From assembly GCA_024196135.1 (NCBI GenBank), contig JAMQCK010000078.1, positions 1 through 64,000 of the forward strand: a stretch of DNA of 64,000 nucleotides, read 5' to 3'. This document shows, piece after piece, positions 34,860 through 47,966 of this stretch. The stretch comes from Pleurotus ostreatus/Saccharomyces cerevisiae fusant. Taxonomy: Eukaryota > Opisthokonta. The translations under genes and the position numbers were made by a program. The notes under the pieces are model-generated. The model was not told the DNA's origin, searched no databases, and was given only the letters and a program-made list of their open reading frames with translations. Each line of letters begins with the position of its first letter. Position 1 is the first letter of the stretch.

Positions 34860-37800
34860 TCAGGCGATGGGGTTCCAAGGAGGCTGATGCGCGCCACGGT
34901 ACTGCATCTGCGGGTAGTAGTGCAAGTGACGTTCCTCGTCGTAGTACCTAGATGATCAGTCAGACATTGACCCAGTGCACATGCAGTCGTAAGTTCGACA
35001 AACCTTCCCTGGCCCCCATGATGGTATTCATACGCGCCACCGTAGTGCACGTCGGGCGGCATCTCAGCAACATAGCCACCCTGAACGCGCGGGGTGACCG
35101 CCGGCATGGGAGACGCATCGGATCCACGTCGCGAGGACGATGCGTCAGATGCACGGCGTGGAATAAGGCGCGGCGGGAGCGCCGGTGAGCGATGCATCAG
35201 CAGGCGGAAAACAGAAGCGGCGCGCCGGAACCGAGACCGAGAAAGAGAGACCAGGCGAGATACATCATGGTACGTAGCATGAGAAGCCAGACGAGAAGCG
35301 AATGAGGGCGAGCGAGAGCGTAAAGGTCAGTACAACCCTATCGCGTGAGAGGGCGTACTCACCGAACGACCTTGATGCGGGGGGTTGCCCGGGGCCTGGT
35401 CCGGTCCCGCCTGAACGTGGAACTGGGGGAAGAGGAGGCCTGACAGAGGTGATCAGGCAACGATGCGGAGAATTTGTGCGAATCGGCATACCAGCGGGGA
35501 ACTCGCGCTCGAGCTTGACTCTGACCCAGTCCTGCGACTGCGGATGCTGCAGAACCGGACTCCCTTGCACCTGATGCATGACGCCGTCGATCGAAGGCGA
35601 GTCGACGGCCATCGGGTTGTGCATAGCACCGTGCGTGGGTCCAGCATGCTGCTGGTGCGGGCTGGTCGCAGCGTCCGGGCTGTTGACCACGAGGTTCTCG
35701 TTGTATGTTTGCTCCTGCCACAGTACACCAGGGGCCGACGGCGCAGGCGCATCTTCCAGCTTAACTTGCAGGACGCTCTCCGCAAGGGTTACCATCATGG
35801 GCGGCGGGCGAGGGAAATCCTTGCGCTCCCACTTCCACCTGAATTTCGGAATACCCTCGAGGGCCATGGTGACATCCTCCAACGCAACTTCACGAGTGAC
35901 TGCCTCAACCCGTCGGGACATCCTATAGAGGTTGAGCTTGAGGCAGCGCAGTGTGCTCGCAACACTTACCAGCCATAGAGTAGCACCATAGCTGCCGTCT
36001 GTAACGGTAGTGGAGAGGTGAAGAACGAAATGTCAGGCTGGTTGATAAGCTGGTGATGCACAACAATGATATTGTGCGCCGTGACGACAGCTAGGAATTG
36101 TCATTGGAGGAAAGCACGCCAGAGGGGAAAATAGGCTTACCAGGCTGCAGGGCGCGAACCTTATCCTTGTACCCCGTCGTACTGCTCGCAACAAGGGCGC
36201 GAAGGAGGAAAATCTTGGCGATGGCCCACTGACATGAAGGTCAGGATGCGTATCATTGCATAAAATGACGAGGCGTACCTTCAACAGCGTCAACCCGATG
36301 TCCGTCGAGATGCTCTTAACGAGGTCACGCCGGCGTTCAACGGGCCAGTTCTCTGTCCCACCCATATAGTCACGGAAGGACGGAGGAAGTATGGTCTCCA
36401 TCTTGTCTGAGCCCGGGTATTAGTACGTGTTCCTATGAAAATCGCCGTCGCTGAGCTACACCTACCTAGAATCGCCTTCGCATTCCCGATCAGCTCAGGC
36501 GCAGAGCGCGGGGGCGTCTTTGGCGCATAGAGCTTGAGGATGATCTCCTTCTGTATATCGGCTGCGAAAACATAAGTCGGGATATTTAGACGATGGAGAA
36601 AGTGTTTACGCACCAACAGCATGACTGAGGTAGAAATGGCTGCTCGCAATCTCTCGCGCTGGGTCCGGGTAGGGCACAGGCATCGGGGTGTTCGTCTCGT
36701 CGGGATGTATGCCCAAAGGACGGCCGAAGATGACGCTCGTCCCACGGTCGTGTATGAGGACGATACCCCAAAGCCGCACGCGCGCCCGGCATTCGGCGAT
36801 CGTGAACGTGTATCTGTCGACATGATTAGAGTGTGACCTGAAGCAGCAGAGTGACCACCCACTTGTTCGTCTGCGGGTTGCGCTGCGAGAAGGGGTCATG
36901 ATGCAGGCCGAGCTCGATCGCGTAGCGCAGGATGGAGCCCACGAAGCGCCAAAGGCCTGAACCCTGACCCTGATAGAAGGTGAGCGAGCTGGAAGATAAA
37001 ATAGAATGAAGTACACGTACGTCAGTGTACAGATACCAATGGAGGAGGACGGCAGCCTGCAGGGAGCTGAGCGTCATACGCCAGTCCGGACGAGTGGCCA
37101 TAGCGCGCAGGAAGAACTCGTCGTACTGCGGCCAGGTAGGTGGAACCGGGAGAGGTTGATCGCCAGAGGTCAGCTGGATATGCTCGTGAGTACGTCTGCT
37201 CAATGAAGTCGTCTCGGCCTGGCCAACCTTATTGTTAAGCTCGGACATCGTGCCCAGCGCCAGGATGTACAAGAAGGCAGAGATAAAGCCTGTGAATGAG
37301 AGTGAGCGGGATTCGACGCGCCATGCCTAAAGAGCATACCTGGGTCGTTGCGGGCGTCTATCTGCGATGTACGCGCCTCGACCTGGGGAGGATCACCCGG
37401 ACGGGTGTCGGGCTCCTCTGTCGCAGGGCGCGGCGCACGGAGGGTCTCAGCGCCCTCAATGCCCGCATACAGCTGGATGACACGGTCGTCAAATTCGGCG
37501 CGTTCGAAGACGGGCCGGTGGACCTGAAGAAGCGTGAGCATAACTTTAGCTGACGTGAGGGGTACACGAACATTGAGACGGTCAAAGTACACGTCGATCA
37601 CATGGCGGACGGTGCGGATGTCGGCAGGCAGATAGAGCTGCTTCGGCTGGGCACCGGGGGGTGCATCGTCCTCGGGAGGTACGCTCACGGCGACCCATTT
37701 GGACAGGTCGCGCGGGGGTGCAGCGGGGTCGAAGCCAGCGGGCGTATGTAGGAACGCACCGTGCCCAAAGCCGATATCGTTGGGCGGCTTCGCGTTGGTA

Positions 37801-38756
37801 CCTGGGAAATGTAAGTATAACCAAGGGGGAGGGAGGGAGAGAATGATAACTGACCCTTGGCCTGGATGTTGGGGTCGACCTTGAATGCAGTCGCAATAGC
37901 AATGGGGTGGCTCATGTCGTTGCCGTCGGGATCCTGCCCAGGAATACGCGCCGGACCGCTGTCCTTGGTCGGCTGCTGGGGCTGCTGCGACGCACTCTGT
38001 GGCGTCTGTGGCGTCTGCGGCTGAGCCTGCTGAGGCGGCTGCGGTGGGAACGGAATCTGATACGGGTGCAATGGGGTGGGGAAGCCCGGGGGTGGAATGG
38101 GGGGCATCGGCGGGTATGGGTAGTGGGGGTACGGCATCGGGGGCGGATGCGGTGGGTAAGCCGGGTGGGGCGGGTGCTGCTGGCTCTGAGATTGCGACGG
38201 AGACTGGTTGGGGTCGCCATTGTGGTCAGGAATGACGATGCCTTCAGCTGCAGCAATATTGTCGAGGTTGTTGAGATCGAAGTTGGGGATGCGGCGACTG
38301 AGCAAGGCCATCATCTGCGCAACCTGGCGCTCGAGGCGCTCCGTGTACCCACGGGGGGTGAGCGTCTGCCGCTGTCTGTCCTCCTGGTGGCATGGTGTTC
38401 CTGCTGTCGCACAGGCCGTGCATCGAGGCACTTTGGAGTCGCACTGAGGGGGCGTTCAGCTCGCAACTTGCCGTGCTCCTCGGCTATCCCCGCACCTTGA
38501 TCTTTTTGCTCCTGCACCGCGCGCACGCCTCATGCGACCGTCGCAGCCGTCGCGGCTCTGCTGGTCCTTCATCGTCGTTCTTGCGCCGGCGCTTACTTCC
38601 GCCCACGCTGGCACTCGAAGCTGACTGAGGAGGCAGCGTCGGCGGCGGTGGCACTGGCGCACTCGCACTCTGAGGTCCTGCTTGCGTCCCTCGTTCACCT
38701 GGCTGTCCTGGATTGCCCAACGGCGTCGGGCCTGGCGGCGGCGGGGGCTGCTGCAT
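34860..38756 (-). CDS. Zn2Cys6 transcription factor with fungal-specific TF domain
   Basis: A multi-exon gene of about 1,000 residues. Exon 1 is 38756-38496 and exon 2 is 38443-37855. Their join completes the binuclear zinc cluster: Cys 78, 81, 88, 95, 98 and 105 (C-x2-C-x6-C-x6-C-x2-C-x6-C), preceded by a basic KRRRK. A coiled-coil-like heptad segment (LERQVAQMMALLSRR) and a long Pro/Gln/Tyr-rich linker follow. The fungal-specific TF domain (from about 37600 to 36000) shows LNVHRPVF, LALGTMSELN, LWRFVGSILRYAIELGLHHDP, RVRLWGIVLIHDRGTS and LSHAVADIQ. The C terminus is Pro/Gln-rich and ends in PPWNPIA. Such factors bind CGG-type repeats to control metabolism. The splice between about 35290 and 35088 is unresolved: no AG acceptor lies in that stretch in the needed phase. 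Target genes are unknown. Confidence 0.85.
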
Positions 38757-39527
38757 CGTGGCCGTTCTCAACGTTCGAGCTTTGGCTTTGTTTATCATCC
38801 ATGTCACGCGCGCTATGTTGTGCTCCAACTGAAAGAGCCAAAACCGACTGGCCCTCGCACACCTCACTCAATCAACAGGTCCTCTCGACGTATACACTCA
38901 TGCTGTTATCGCTCTCATGTTTATCGTTTTCATCGGGGGGCATGTCTTCCTCGAGGACCGTCGCATTGTTTTGCGCAGCTGAAACATCCAAACTGGGCAA
39001 CCTCCTCGATCAACGTCGTCCGCGATAATAACCAACTGGCACGGCCTATCGCCGGGCGCTCTGCTCTCGCAAGTCGATTTGCGACGGGAAAATTAGCTCG
39101 TTGAGGACCATGGCAGTGCCCAGCGGTCTTCGCCAACCGCGACACATCAATCAGGAAACGTCCCGCCGCCTCCTTTGATTTGCATTTACTGATCCTTGAG
39201 GGAAGAAGTATGCATTCCCATCCAAAGATCAGCCTGATTCGCGTCCGCTGAGGGAGAGGTTTGATTGTAATAGCATACAAAGGATGCGTTGATCATTGCA
39301 GCAATTATGGCGGAACATCTGCGTAGATACATCCGTCTGTATGGGCGCCATTCGACCTAATCCCAAGCAGTAGAGGGCGCTCGGCGCTGAGTGGGCAAGG
39401 GGCGATGATACGGAGGGCACAGCCAGAGGGATGATGATAGGAAGAGATGTGTTTCACGAATATAATATCTAGTGAGCGCGTATAAACAACCATCAACCTC
39501 TTGCTTGAACCTATCCTTCTGTCTGCG
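38757..39527. other. Divergent promoter region, TF / F-BAR genes
   Basis: About 0.77 kb with no supported gene. The TF open frame extends upstream to 38867 without extra conserved content. Confidence 0.5.
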
Positions 39528-42500
39528 ATGGCGCGGCGGCAGCCGTCCACGACATCTCTCTCAAAATATGCACGTTCTGGCTCTCCCATCATCGTTGAGC
39601 AGGACCGCGCGCTCGACTTCTGCAATGCTTTCTGGGGCCTCGGCGATGGCGGTGTCGACGTCTTATTCGCGCGGATGCGCGGAGCGTCGCGTACGACCGA
39701 CGAACTGAGGAACTTCTGGAAGGAGAGGTGAGTAGACAGCCTCTCCTGCCCTATTGCTCGTGCCTGAACGTTATGCAGAGCCTCGATCGAGGAGGACTAC
39801 GCGAAGCGACTTGCCAAGCTGGCAAAGGGGACACTCGGGCGCGACGAGATTGGGTGAGCGCATCCAATGTTCGTTTCAAGGCGTCCCTCTTACGATCCCA
39901 GCGAGCTGCGCAACTCCCTGGATACCATCCGCACCGAGACCGAGCGCCAGGCGGGCTACCACCTCCAGCTCGCGCAGCAGATCCGCACCGACCTCGAGGG
40001 CTCGAGCGCGGACTTCTACGCGCGGCAGGTCCAGCACAAGAAGACTTATCAGGCCATGATCGAGAAGCAGTTCCGCCAGAAGCAGGAGCAGGAGGCCCGG
40101 GTCATGAAGGCGCGCGAGAAGTACGAGGCCGATTGCCTGCTCATCAACTCGTACACGGCGCAGTCGACACTCGTCCAGGGGCGCGACCTCGACAAGATCA
40201 CGTCGCGGCTCGAGCGCGCGCAGCGCACGGTGCAGGCAAACGAGCGCGATTTCGCAAACTTTGCGAAGACGCTGCAGACGACAGCGGCGAAGTGGGAGCA
40301 GGACTGGAAGGACTTCTGCGACTCGTGCCAGGATCTCGAGGAGGACCGATTGGATTTCATGCGCGACAACATGTGGGCTTACGCCAATGCCGTTTCTACC
40401 GTCTGTGTTACCGACGACGAGGTGCGTCATGATAGCATTGCTGAGTGTCCGACATACTGACGCATTCTTAGTCCTGCGAGAAGATGCGTCTTTCACTGGA
40501 GCAAATGGAAACGGAGAAGGAGATGGAGAACTTCGTACTCGACTACGGTACCGGCAACCGGATACCTGATCCTCCTGCGTTCGTGGACTACAACAAACCC
40601 GACGCAATTCCCTCAGCGAGCTCTCGGCCAACAGCTCGCCCGGCACACTTCACGCGCACGACCCAGCGTCGTAATCAAGGTCCTACCCCTGCTCTAGCTC
40701 AACCTCCTCCGCCTCAGCCCGACCCGGAGCCTGCGACGAATGTCGCTGGCGTCGGCGCAGGTGGTCCTGCACGCAGCCGTCCCACTAGCATTGTCAACGG
40801 GGTGCCGAGCAGCAGCCCTAGTACGGCTCCGGCTCAACAGGCCGTGTCACGCAGGCAGTCATACCGCCCCCCTCCTCCGGATGCTGGTAGGGTCGAATCT
40901 CCGGAAGCGATGTCGGACAGACAGCCGCCGCAGCAGCAACAGCAACAGCAGCATCGCGCCAATGGCAGCATGTCGGCTGCGGCCTCGCCATCGAACGTCA
41001 AGCCCGGCAGTGCTGTTGACCCCCTGCTTCAGCATATGGAGGAGCTCAAGAACAGCGGCGCGTCTGTGCGTCGCAGCACCACGTCGGCTCGCTCGGGTCG
41101 GAGCCCGCAGCCGACCACCAACCCGCCCTCGCGTCGGGGTACGCAGGAAGCCCAGCAGGCTCGGCAGTCGATGAACCTATCTCCTCATGGCGACGGGCCT
41201 GCTCGGGACTACCAGAGTTCGGCTGACCTGGTCGTCGGCTCGCACCCATCCTCTCGCCCGAGCTCGCCTGCTAACCCCCAAGCTGCGGGTCCGCCGACAG
41301 CCGCCTTCATGCGCCCAACTCGCGCTGTGTCTCCCGCAGGGTCTGATCATATCGAGACGGTCCTCAACGATTATCACCAGAGCTTGCCCGGTGAGCGCAA
41401 GAGCGCCAGTCGTCGCGGAAGCTTTGCTGCACCGTCTCCGTCGAATGCGCACATCGCGTCTCCGTCCAATGCTCACATGGCGACGCAGAGCGAGGCGCAG
41501 AACTTGCACCGTCCACCAAGTGTGGGCCATGCTGGTATCGGTGCGCACGGCGGAGGTTCTCGTTCTGCGAGTCCTCAGCCCATCTCTCGGTCTGCGAGTC
41601 CCAATCGGCAAAGCTACATTCAGCCTCCTGGTCCAGCGAACCAGAATCTCGCGCGTCAGCCGAGTATGGCGCAGCGCGCGACGAGCCCGAACAACGTTGG
41701 TATCGCGCTTGACGCTAGCGGGCGTGTACTGCATGATGAGATGGCACAGCGGTATCAACAGCAGCAACAGCAACAGCGGCCACCGACGCAGCCGCCTCCC
41801 CAACAGCAGCCGGCGTACGGCGGGCCTCAACGTCGTACGAGCTACCTCGCGAACCAGGGCTATGGAATGTACCCTCCGCAGGGGCCGCCACAAGCGGTGC
41901 AGCCGCCTCCTCCGCCCACGCAGCCCCCTCCACCGGCACCTCCCGTGGCGCAGCCACCGCCGCCCCCAGTGCAGGCGCCTCCTCCTGCGCCGTATGTCCC
42001 GGCGCAGACTCCCTCGTATGCCGCACAACCTGCCTATCAACCAGGCTTCGGCGCCCCTCCTCTCCAGCAGCAGCCCCCTCCTCAGCAGGTACCCTACACC
42101 GCTCCTCAGCCCCAGGGTTACGGCCAGCCGGCCTATCCAGCTGCGAACCAGCCGCCAGCGTTTGGTGCGCCGCCGCCGCAACAGCCAGCAGGGTATGGGC
42201 CGGGATATGGCGCCACGAACAATGTGAATGGCGTACAGCGCAACGGGTACGGTGCATCTGCAGCGGGCGGAGGGTACTACGGGCAGCAGGCTCCAGCCGG
42301 ATACAACAACCAGCCGGCTGCTGGGTATGGGCAATTCCAGCAACAGCCGATGCATCGCTCGCCGTCGCCGCAGCCCGTGCGCCAAGCGCCGGCCCCAGCA
42401 CCGCAGCCCCAGGGTGTAGCGCCACCGACCGGGCAAATGACAGAAGATGGGCGGGGAATCCTGTTCTATGGTGAGCACAACGTAGGCGCGATCAGGGTCT

Positions 42501-42702
42501 TTTGAAGCTGACAATCGTTGCAGTGAAGGCGCTGTACGACTACACTGCGACTATCGACGAGGAGTTCGACTTCCAGGCGGGCGATATCATCGCCGTCACC
42601 GCGACGCCAGAGGATGGTTGGTGGAGCGGTGAGCTGCTGGATGAAGACCGACGTCAGCGTGGGCGGCATGTCTTCCCAAGCAACTTCGTCTGCCTGTTCT
42701 GA
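39528..42702 (+). CDS. F-BAR and SH3 cytokinesis protein (Cdc15/Imp2/Hof1-like)
   Basis: Exons 39528-39727, 39779-39853, 39902-40421, 40472-42470 and 42524-42702 give 990 residues. The F-BAR domain covers about 20-300: FCNAFWG...DVLFARMRGA, EDYAKRLAKLAKG, ETERQAGYHLQLAQQI and a long charged coiled coil ending MRLSLEQMETEKE. Residues about 330-925 are low-complexity Pro/Gln/Ser, with two poly-Q runs (around 40930 and 41757), many SP/TP and RSxS phosphorylation-type sites, and PxxP stretches. The last ~58 residues are an SH3 domain (ALYDYTATIDEEFDFQAGD, GWWSGEL, GRHVFPSNFV). Relatives bend the plasma membrane at the division site and tether formins and the contractile ring. The Met at 39528 starts just before the conserved domain, and the size fits the family. 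Confidence 0.93.
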
Positions 42703-43033
42703 GGGCATGGCGATCTATTTTCCTAGCTTGTTTGTGTATACTCATCTCTGTAGGCTTGCTAGCTGCTCCATCTGTATCCAACTTGACCTATACCACTATC
42801 CTTGATTTTTGCTGCTCGTAACGATGACCATGCGCTCATGTACCCACAGCCTCCTGAATCTATGCATGCATTCCAGCAATGGAAGGGGTATGCGAGTAGG
42901 TTTTCTTTTTCACAGGGCGACTCCTCGTATGGAAAATCAAAGATGACAACGAACGTCGGTTCAAATTCTTTCTATCGTACAATTTCGCTCGCTGGTCGTG
43001 ATGGTGCTTGCCGTCAACATCGCTCATGCAATC
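42703..43033. other. Convergent intergenic region
   Basis: 3' regions of the F-BAR and RNase H genes. No gene seen. Confidence 0.5.
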
Positions 43034-43942
43034 TTAGGCGAAGCCCCTGGCCATCATCTCCCGCACGGCAGCAGCCCCGGCCTTGGCCAGACTGTCCGCT
43101 TCGAAGTTGAGGTGCCTCGGTACGTGCCAAAAGCCGAACTTGAAGTTGCTCCCCGCCTCTAAACGCTCTATTTCGCTGTCGAGCAACAGGAAGAGGTCCA
43201 GGTTCACCGGCGTTGCGCCTTGAGCGGTACGAAACCAATTGCGCTGGGAGGGCAGATGCAGTCAGGCATCTTCCACTGATATGACTGTCCACAGAACGCA
43301 CCTTCCACTGCGGCAGCCATTCGGTCATCCCGCGGACGACGTACTCGGAGTCCGAGACTATGATGCGCGCCCTGGGGGCATTGCCGTAGTAGGGGTGCAC
43401 ATCGCCGAACGCGGAACGACGCACGCCCTCGATGGCAGCGAGGAGCTCGGCGCGCTGGCTAGTGCGCCTCTGACCGGGATCCATCGCCTCTGTGACGGCG
43501 AGCGAGAATGAGTCGATGCCGAACCCTCTCTGGCCAAGAACGACGCCGATTCCTGAAAATAGGGGCCCGACGGAGGGGGAAGGAGGCGCTTATCGTCAGT
43601 TATATTGCTCATCATCTTGAGAAGAAATTCACCCGCGGCAGACTCTCCCCACCCATTGCCAGAGCATGCACCGTCCGTGAAGATGAGGCGGTAGTGGTGA
43701 CACGCTCGATCTTCATACTTGTGAGCGCAGCATCGGGCGGAATACTGCAGGCAGCCCTCGCAGACTTGTATGATATCCTCGAGGGAGTAATAGGTGAGCA
43801 AGGCCCCGCAGAAGATCATCTTCCGTCCCACAACCCCCTCTAATCTATAAGGGCTGCTGCATGGGTCGTAGTATGCGCCGGGATTATTATCAGCGCTGGT
43901 GTTGACTCCCTCTGAGGCGCTGGAGTGTACAAAGCGATACAT
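43034..43942 (-). CDS. RNase H (type 1 fold)
   Basis: Exons 43942-43633, 43552-43302 and 43243-43034 give 256 residues. The four acidic catalytic residues are Asp 90 (IFTDGACSGNG), Glu 139 (RAELLAAIEGV), Asp 171 (VSDSEYVVRG) and Asp 237 (HLNFEADSLAK). RNase H cuts the RNA strand of RNA:DNA hybrids using two metal ions. The first ~85 residues are not the usual hybrid-binding domain: they are Cys/His-rich (VCEGCLQ, RCCAHKYEDRACHH) and may hold a small zinc site. Many Agaricomycetes carry stand-alone proteins of this kind, possibly derived from retroelement RNase H. No reverse transcriptase lies nearby. The intron 43632-43553 is placed by the conserved AAGIGVVL join. Confidence 0.88.
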
Positions 43943-44424
43943 TGTCCTCTCTTAAGACGAAGGGAGCGGTATGTGAGACAAAAAGGCGATTGAAGGAAGT
44001 GCACGATTCTCACATTCAAAGGAAGGACTTGATGGTCGGTTAGAGGCTCGCCTGAGGCCCCCTTGCAATAGGCGTGACATTGCTGAGATGGTGTGACGCG
44101 TCCAGACCCAGACAGGAGCTTGAGCCTTGTGCTTTGTCCACTGTCGACGCGAGAGTACGCGTGATGTCACGCGTTTGTTGGTCCCTTACGCATCTAGTAG
44201 ACTACACAGACTGAGCCAGGGCTTCTGATGCAGGATCGAATTGTCTTGGAGATATTCCGCAAAACCTCTGAGAAGCAAAATCAGCCTACAGAGTCGGAGG
44301 TCACCTTCTACTCAAAGTCGATGGGTAGCCGAGTTCCAATCACACGTGCTTGCATCCTCAATTCGAACACCGGTGTTGCGCTCAACCTCAAACCATCATC
44401 AGCCTTCATCGTCTTTCATAGAGA
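43943..44424. other. Divergent promoter region
   Basis: Upstream of the RNase H (minus) and F-box (plus) genes. A + strand open frame from 44228 overlaps this region, but its composition is unlike coding sequence. Confidence 0.45.
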
Positions 44425-46142
44425 ATGTCGGCCAGTGTCAATGATGGATATTTTGAAACCGAGAACAAGGTGCGTATACATGCAACCAATTTGTTCCATA
44501 CTCGAAGCTCAGAAAAGCATAGGAGGACTCGGACGACTCAAAGAGACTCCAGCAATCAGAAACTCAACTCGGGACGAGCATCACGGCAGTGCTTCAGCAA
44601 AATGCTGCCCTTCAGGATCTGGCAAGCAAAGGCGAAATCGACGAGGCCGATGTCGACGCGATGACCCGATTACGGGAGAAAACATGTCTGCTCGAACACA
44701 CGGCGACCTGGCTAATCAATCAGCTGGCTACAGTCTTGCGCCAGATAAACGCCAACAAAGCCGTCTTGTCTCCTGTTCAGCGGCTTCCTACAGAGCTGCT
44801 CTCGAGTATCTTCGTTATGTCGACTCCAGACAAGTGGTATGAGGCTCCAAGTGGAACAAAAGCGCTCCCTTGTGCCGCGGTCTCCCGCGCTTGGCGCTCC
44901 GTTGCTCTCCAGACATCCCAGCTGTGGAATTCCATCGTCATTAAGGCAATACTACGACCACGCTGGAGTGACAAAGAAGAGGACTGTGACCGTTTGTCAA
45001 TCGGCGCGAATCCTGCTCTGGTGTCTGTTGTGGATCGATACCTGACTCGCTCTGGCCATGCTCCTCTAAAGATTGTCGTCGTCGTATCCGGATGCACTTC
45101 GCACTATGACGTGGGTCATCCATCCGGCCTCGACAAAACCTGGGACGCTCTCGTGTCCGAATCTGCGCGATGGGTATCTGCAGAGCTAGACTGCCCACTT
45201 GCGTTCTTCGACTCGCGAAAAGCTGCAGCGTTCCCGCGACTACAATCTCTCGACATCGACGTATTCGGTGATGACATTGAGGGGTGCCATCCCGTTTTGT
45301 TCTTCCAACAATCGCCCATTCGCACCCTTGCCCTCAGGGGCGAGTGGACGATACCACACGGCGACTTACGGTGGCCAGCTGCATGGCGACCGACTCGCCT
45401 TGAACTCCAGTACATTGATTCAGGCAGCATTCTGTCCATACTCTCTGCCTTCGCACCTACATTGGAACGCCTCATCGTGCATCGAGAGCAACAGTACGGC
45501 CTGTTCGCACCGTCAATGACCGGCGCCGTCAGTATGCCCGCTCTGCGGGCGATCGAGCTCATCAGTCCAGGATCGGATGCGTTTCTCATCGACGCACCAA
45601 AGCTCACGGAAATCGCGATGCGCGGCCACAACTACTTCGCGCCTGACGACACGCTGGACGCCCTCTTCGTGCGCGACAGATGCACGCAGCTCACCTCCCT
45701 GACACTCGAAGACGTTATCTACGATGTGACGAGCGCGGTGCATCTGTTCGAGACCATGCCAGCGCTGTCCCGTCTGTCGCTCTCTGCCCGGAATACCACC
45801 AGTGCGGACGAGCCTCCCTCCTCGGATATGGTCAGCGTGACCCTACTGGGGCATCTGACGCGCGACGAAGCTCGTCCCGAATCGCTGGATCTCCTACCAG
45901 CGTTGCAGCATCTCGAGCTAAACGCTCGGTGCGACCTGTACACGATCGCTTATCGCACCGAGCTCGTTGCGCCGGGGATGGCGATGCTGCGATCCAGACT
46001 ACGTGCTGAGCATGATGGTGTGCACGAACTTCGACCTCTTAAATCCTTCAGAAGCGACATGGAGGAGTTGACCCTGGACCGCGCTCGCGCAGAACTGGCC
46101 TATCTAGGTGGGTTTTACTGCTCAACTTTGTGGCGTTTCTGA
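44425..46142 (+). CDS. F-box protein with leucine-rich C-terminal region
   Basis: Exons 44425-44469 and 44523-46142 give 554 residues. The short first exon is needed because the long frame has no ATG before its conserved part; the join is phase 0. Residues about 25-75 form a coiled coil ending in TWLINQLATVL, followed by the F-box: LSPVQRLPTELLSSIF...AAVSRAWRSVALQTSQLWNSI. This is the very common Agaricomycete arrangement. The rest (about 140-540) has irregular leucine-rich repeats (LQSLDIDVFG, LRAIELISPG, LTSLTLEDVI, LQHLELNAR). F-box proteins bind Skp1 and bring substrates to SCF ubiquitin ligases. The substrate is unknown. The frame runs past a possible 3' splice at about 46107, so the last ~12 residues are uncertain. 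Confidence 0.85.
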
Positions 46143-46850
46143 CCGCTAAGGGCAAGGTCTTCATCCGGGAAAGTAACAGCACTGCAAGGCAGAGCCATCC
46201 GAGAAGGCCAGGCGCGTGGAATGCGTGGCGCGCAAGCCTTTGTCGGTAGTGAAAGACGCAGTATAAACCAGTCAGTTGAATATCGGATTCACTGAGACGC
46301 TGCTGTGCCTCCCTTCGGGAACTGGTAGGGTATCAATATCACGGCAAGGGCGTATTGAGTAGATAGATAAATACGACGCCTGTCTGGTCGTATAAGTGGC
46401 CGAGCCCATTCAGGCATGTCATTGCTGGCCATAAAACGTGACGCGACTTCGGGCCGTTTGACGAAGCACTGACGACTTGTTTCGGGGAAGACCGTCATGC
46501 ATTTCAAGAACATGTCAGCAAGTAAGTAGTAGATGCCCGCGGACGCTCGCCGTACTGAGCCGTACTGCCATCTGCACAGTACCCACGTACGTGGGCGCGC
46601 GGAAGATCTTCGTGGCATGCTGCAGACGTGCTGACGGCCAGGCAGGTCAGCGTAAAACACCCTTGCCACCTGGAGGGCGGGGTCCGGCTCCAGCCGGGGT
46701 ACCGGGGAAGCGGGTGCGTGTTGATAGCCGTAAAGTTCTGCAAGGCCGAAGACATACTCGTCATGACATCCCAAGACAGCAGTGTAATTGTGCCCTGAAC
46801 GGAAGAAGATCCTGATTACACCATCTAGTAAGTCAAGCGCGTACGTACAG
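46143..46850. other. Intergenic region with an unassigned open frame
   Basis: No recognised gene. A minus-strand frame is open over 46289-46780 and reads like possible protein near its end, but it has no domain, and further upstream it only shadows the tRNA methyltransferase. Confidence 0.4.
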
Positions 46851-47729
<879 letters not shown>

Positions 47730-47966
47730 GGGAGTTGGGAAGGAGGCTGCGACGGATATCGGCAAATGGGAGAAGGATGATGACCGAGTGATCGATGACG
47801 ACGTGTCCGGCGCAGAAAGTCGACAACGATTGGTCGCAACACACGGGCGCTTGCGGCTCGCGTGCTGCCCCAACTTCCGAAATCCCAGGGTACGTCACGT
47901 GTCAAAAACTAGAAAAGCATCCCGGTTTTGGTTCGTGCCCATCGTCGTCCTTTGCCTCTCGCCGTC

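Noticed and set aside
41177..42514. 445-codon open frame antisense to the F-BAR/SH3 gene
   Set aside because: It mirrors a Pro/Gln-rich, GC-rich exon whose complement is poor in stop codons. The product is Arg/Leu-rich with no domain, while the sense strand encodes a clear family.
43034..43942. Retrotransposon
   Set aside because: Only an RNase H fold is present; no reverse transcriptase, integrase, gag or terminal repeats were seen around it.
44228..44842. 204-codon + frame upstream of the F-box exon
   Set aside because: No conserved content. The spliced frame starting at 44425 gives the coiled coil and F-box in continuous phase.
46504..46764. Minus-strand open frame between the F-box and TRM8 genes
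   Set aside because: Short, no domain, no splice partner in phase; not enough to call a gene.
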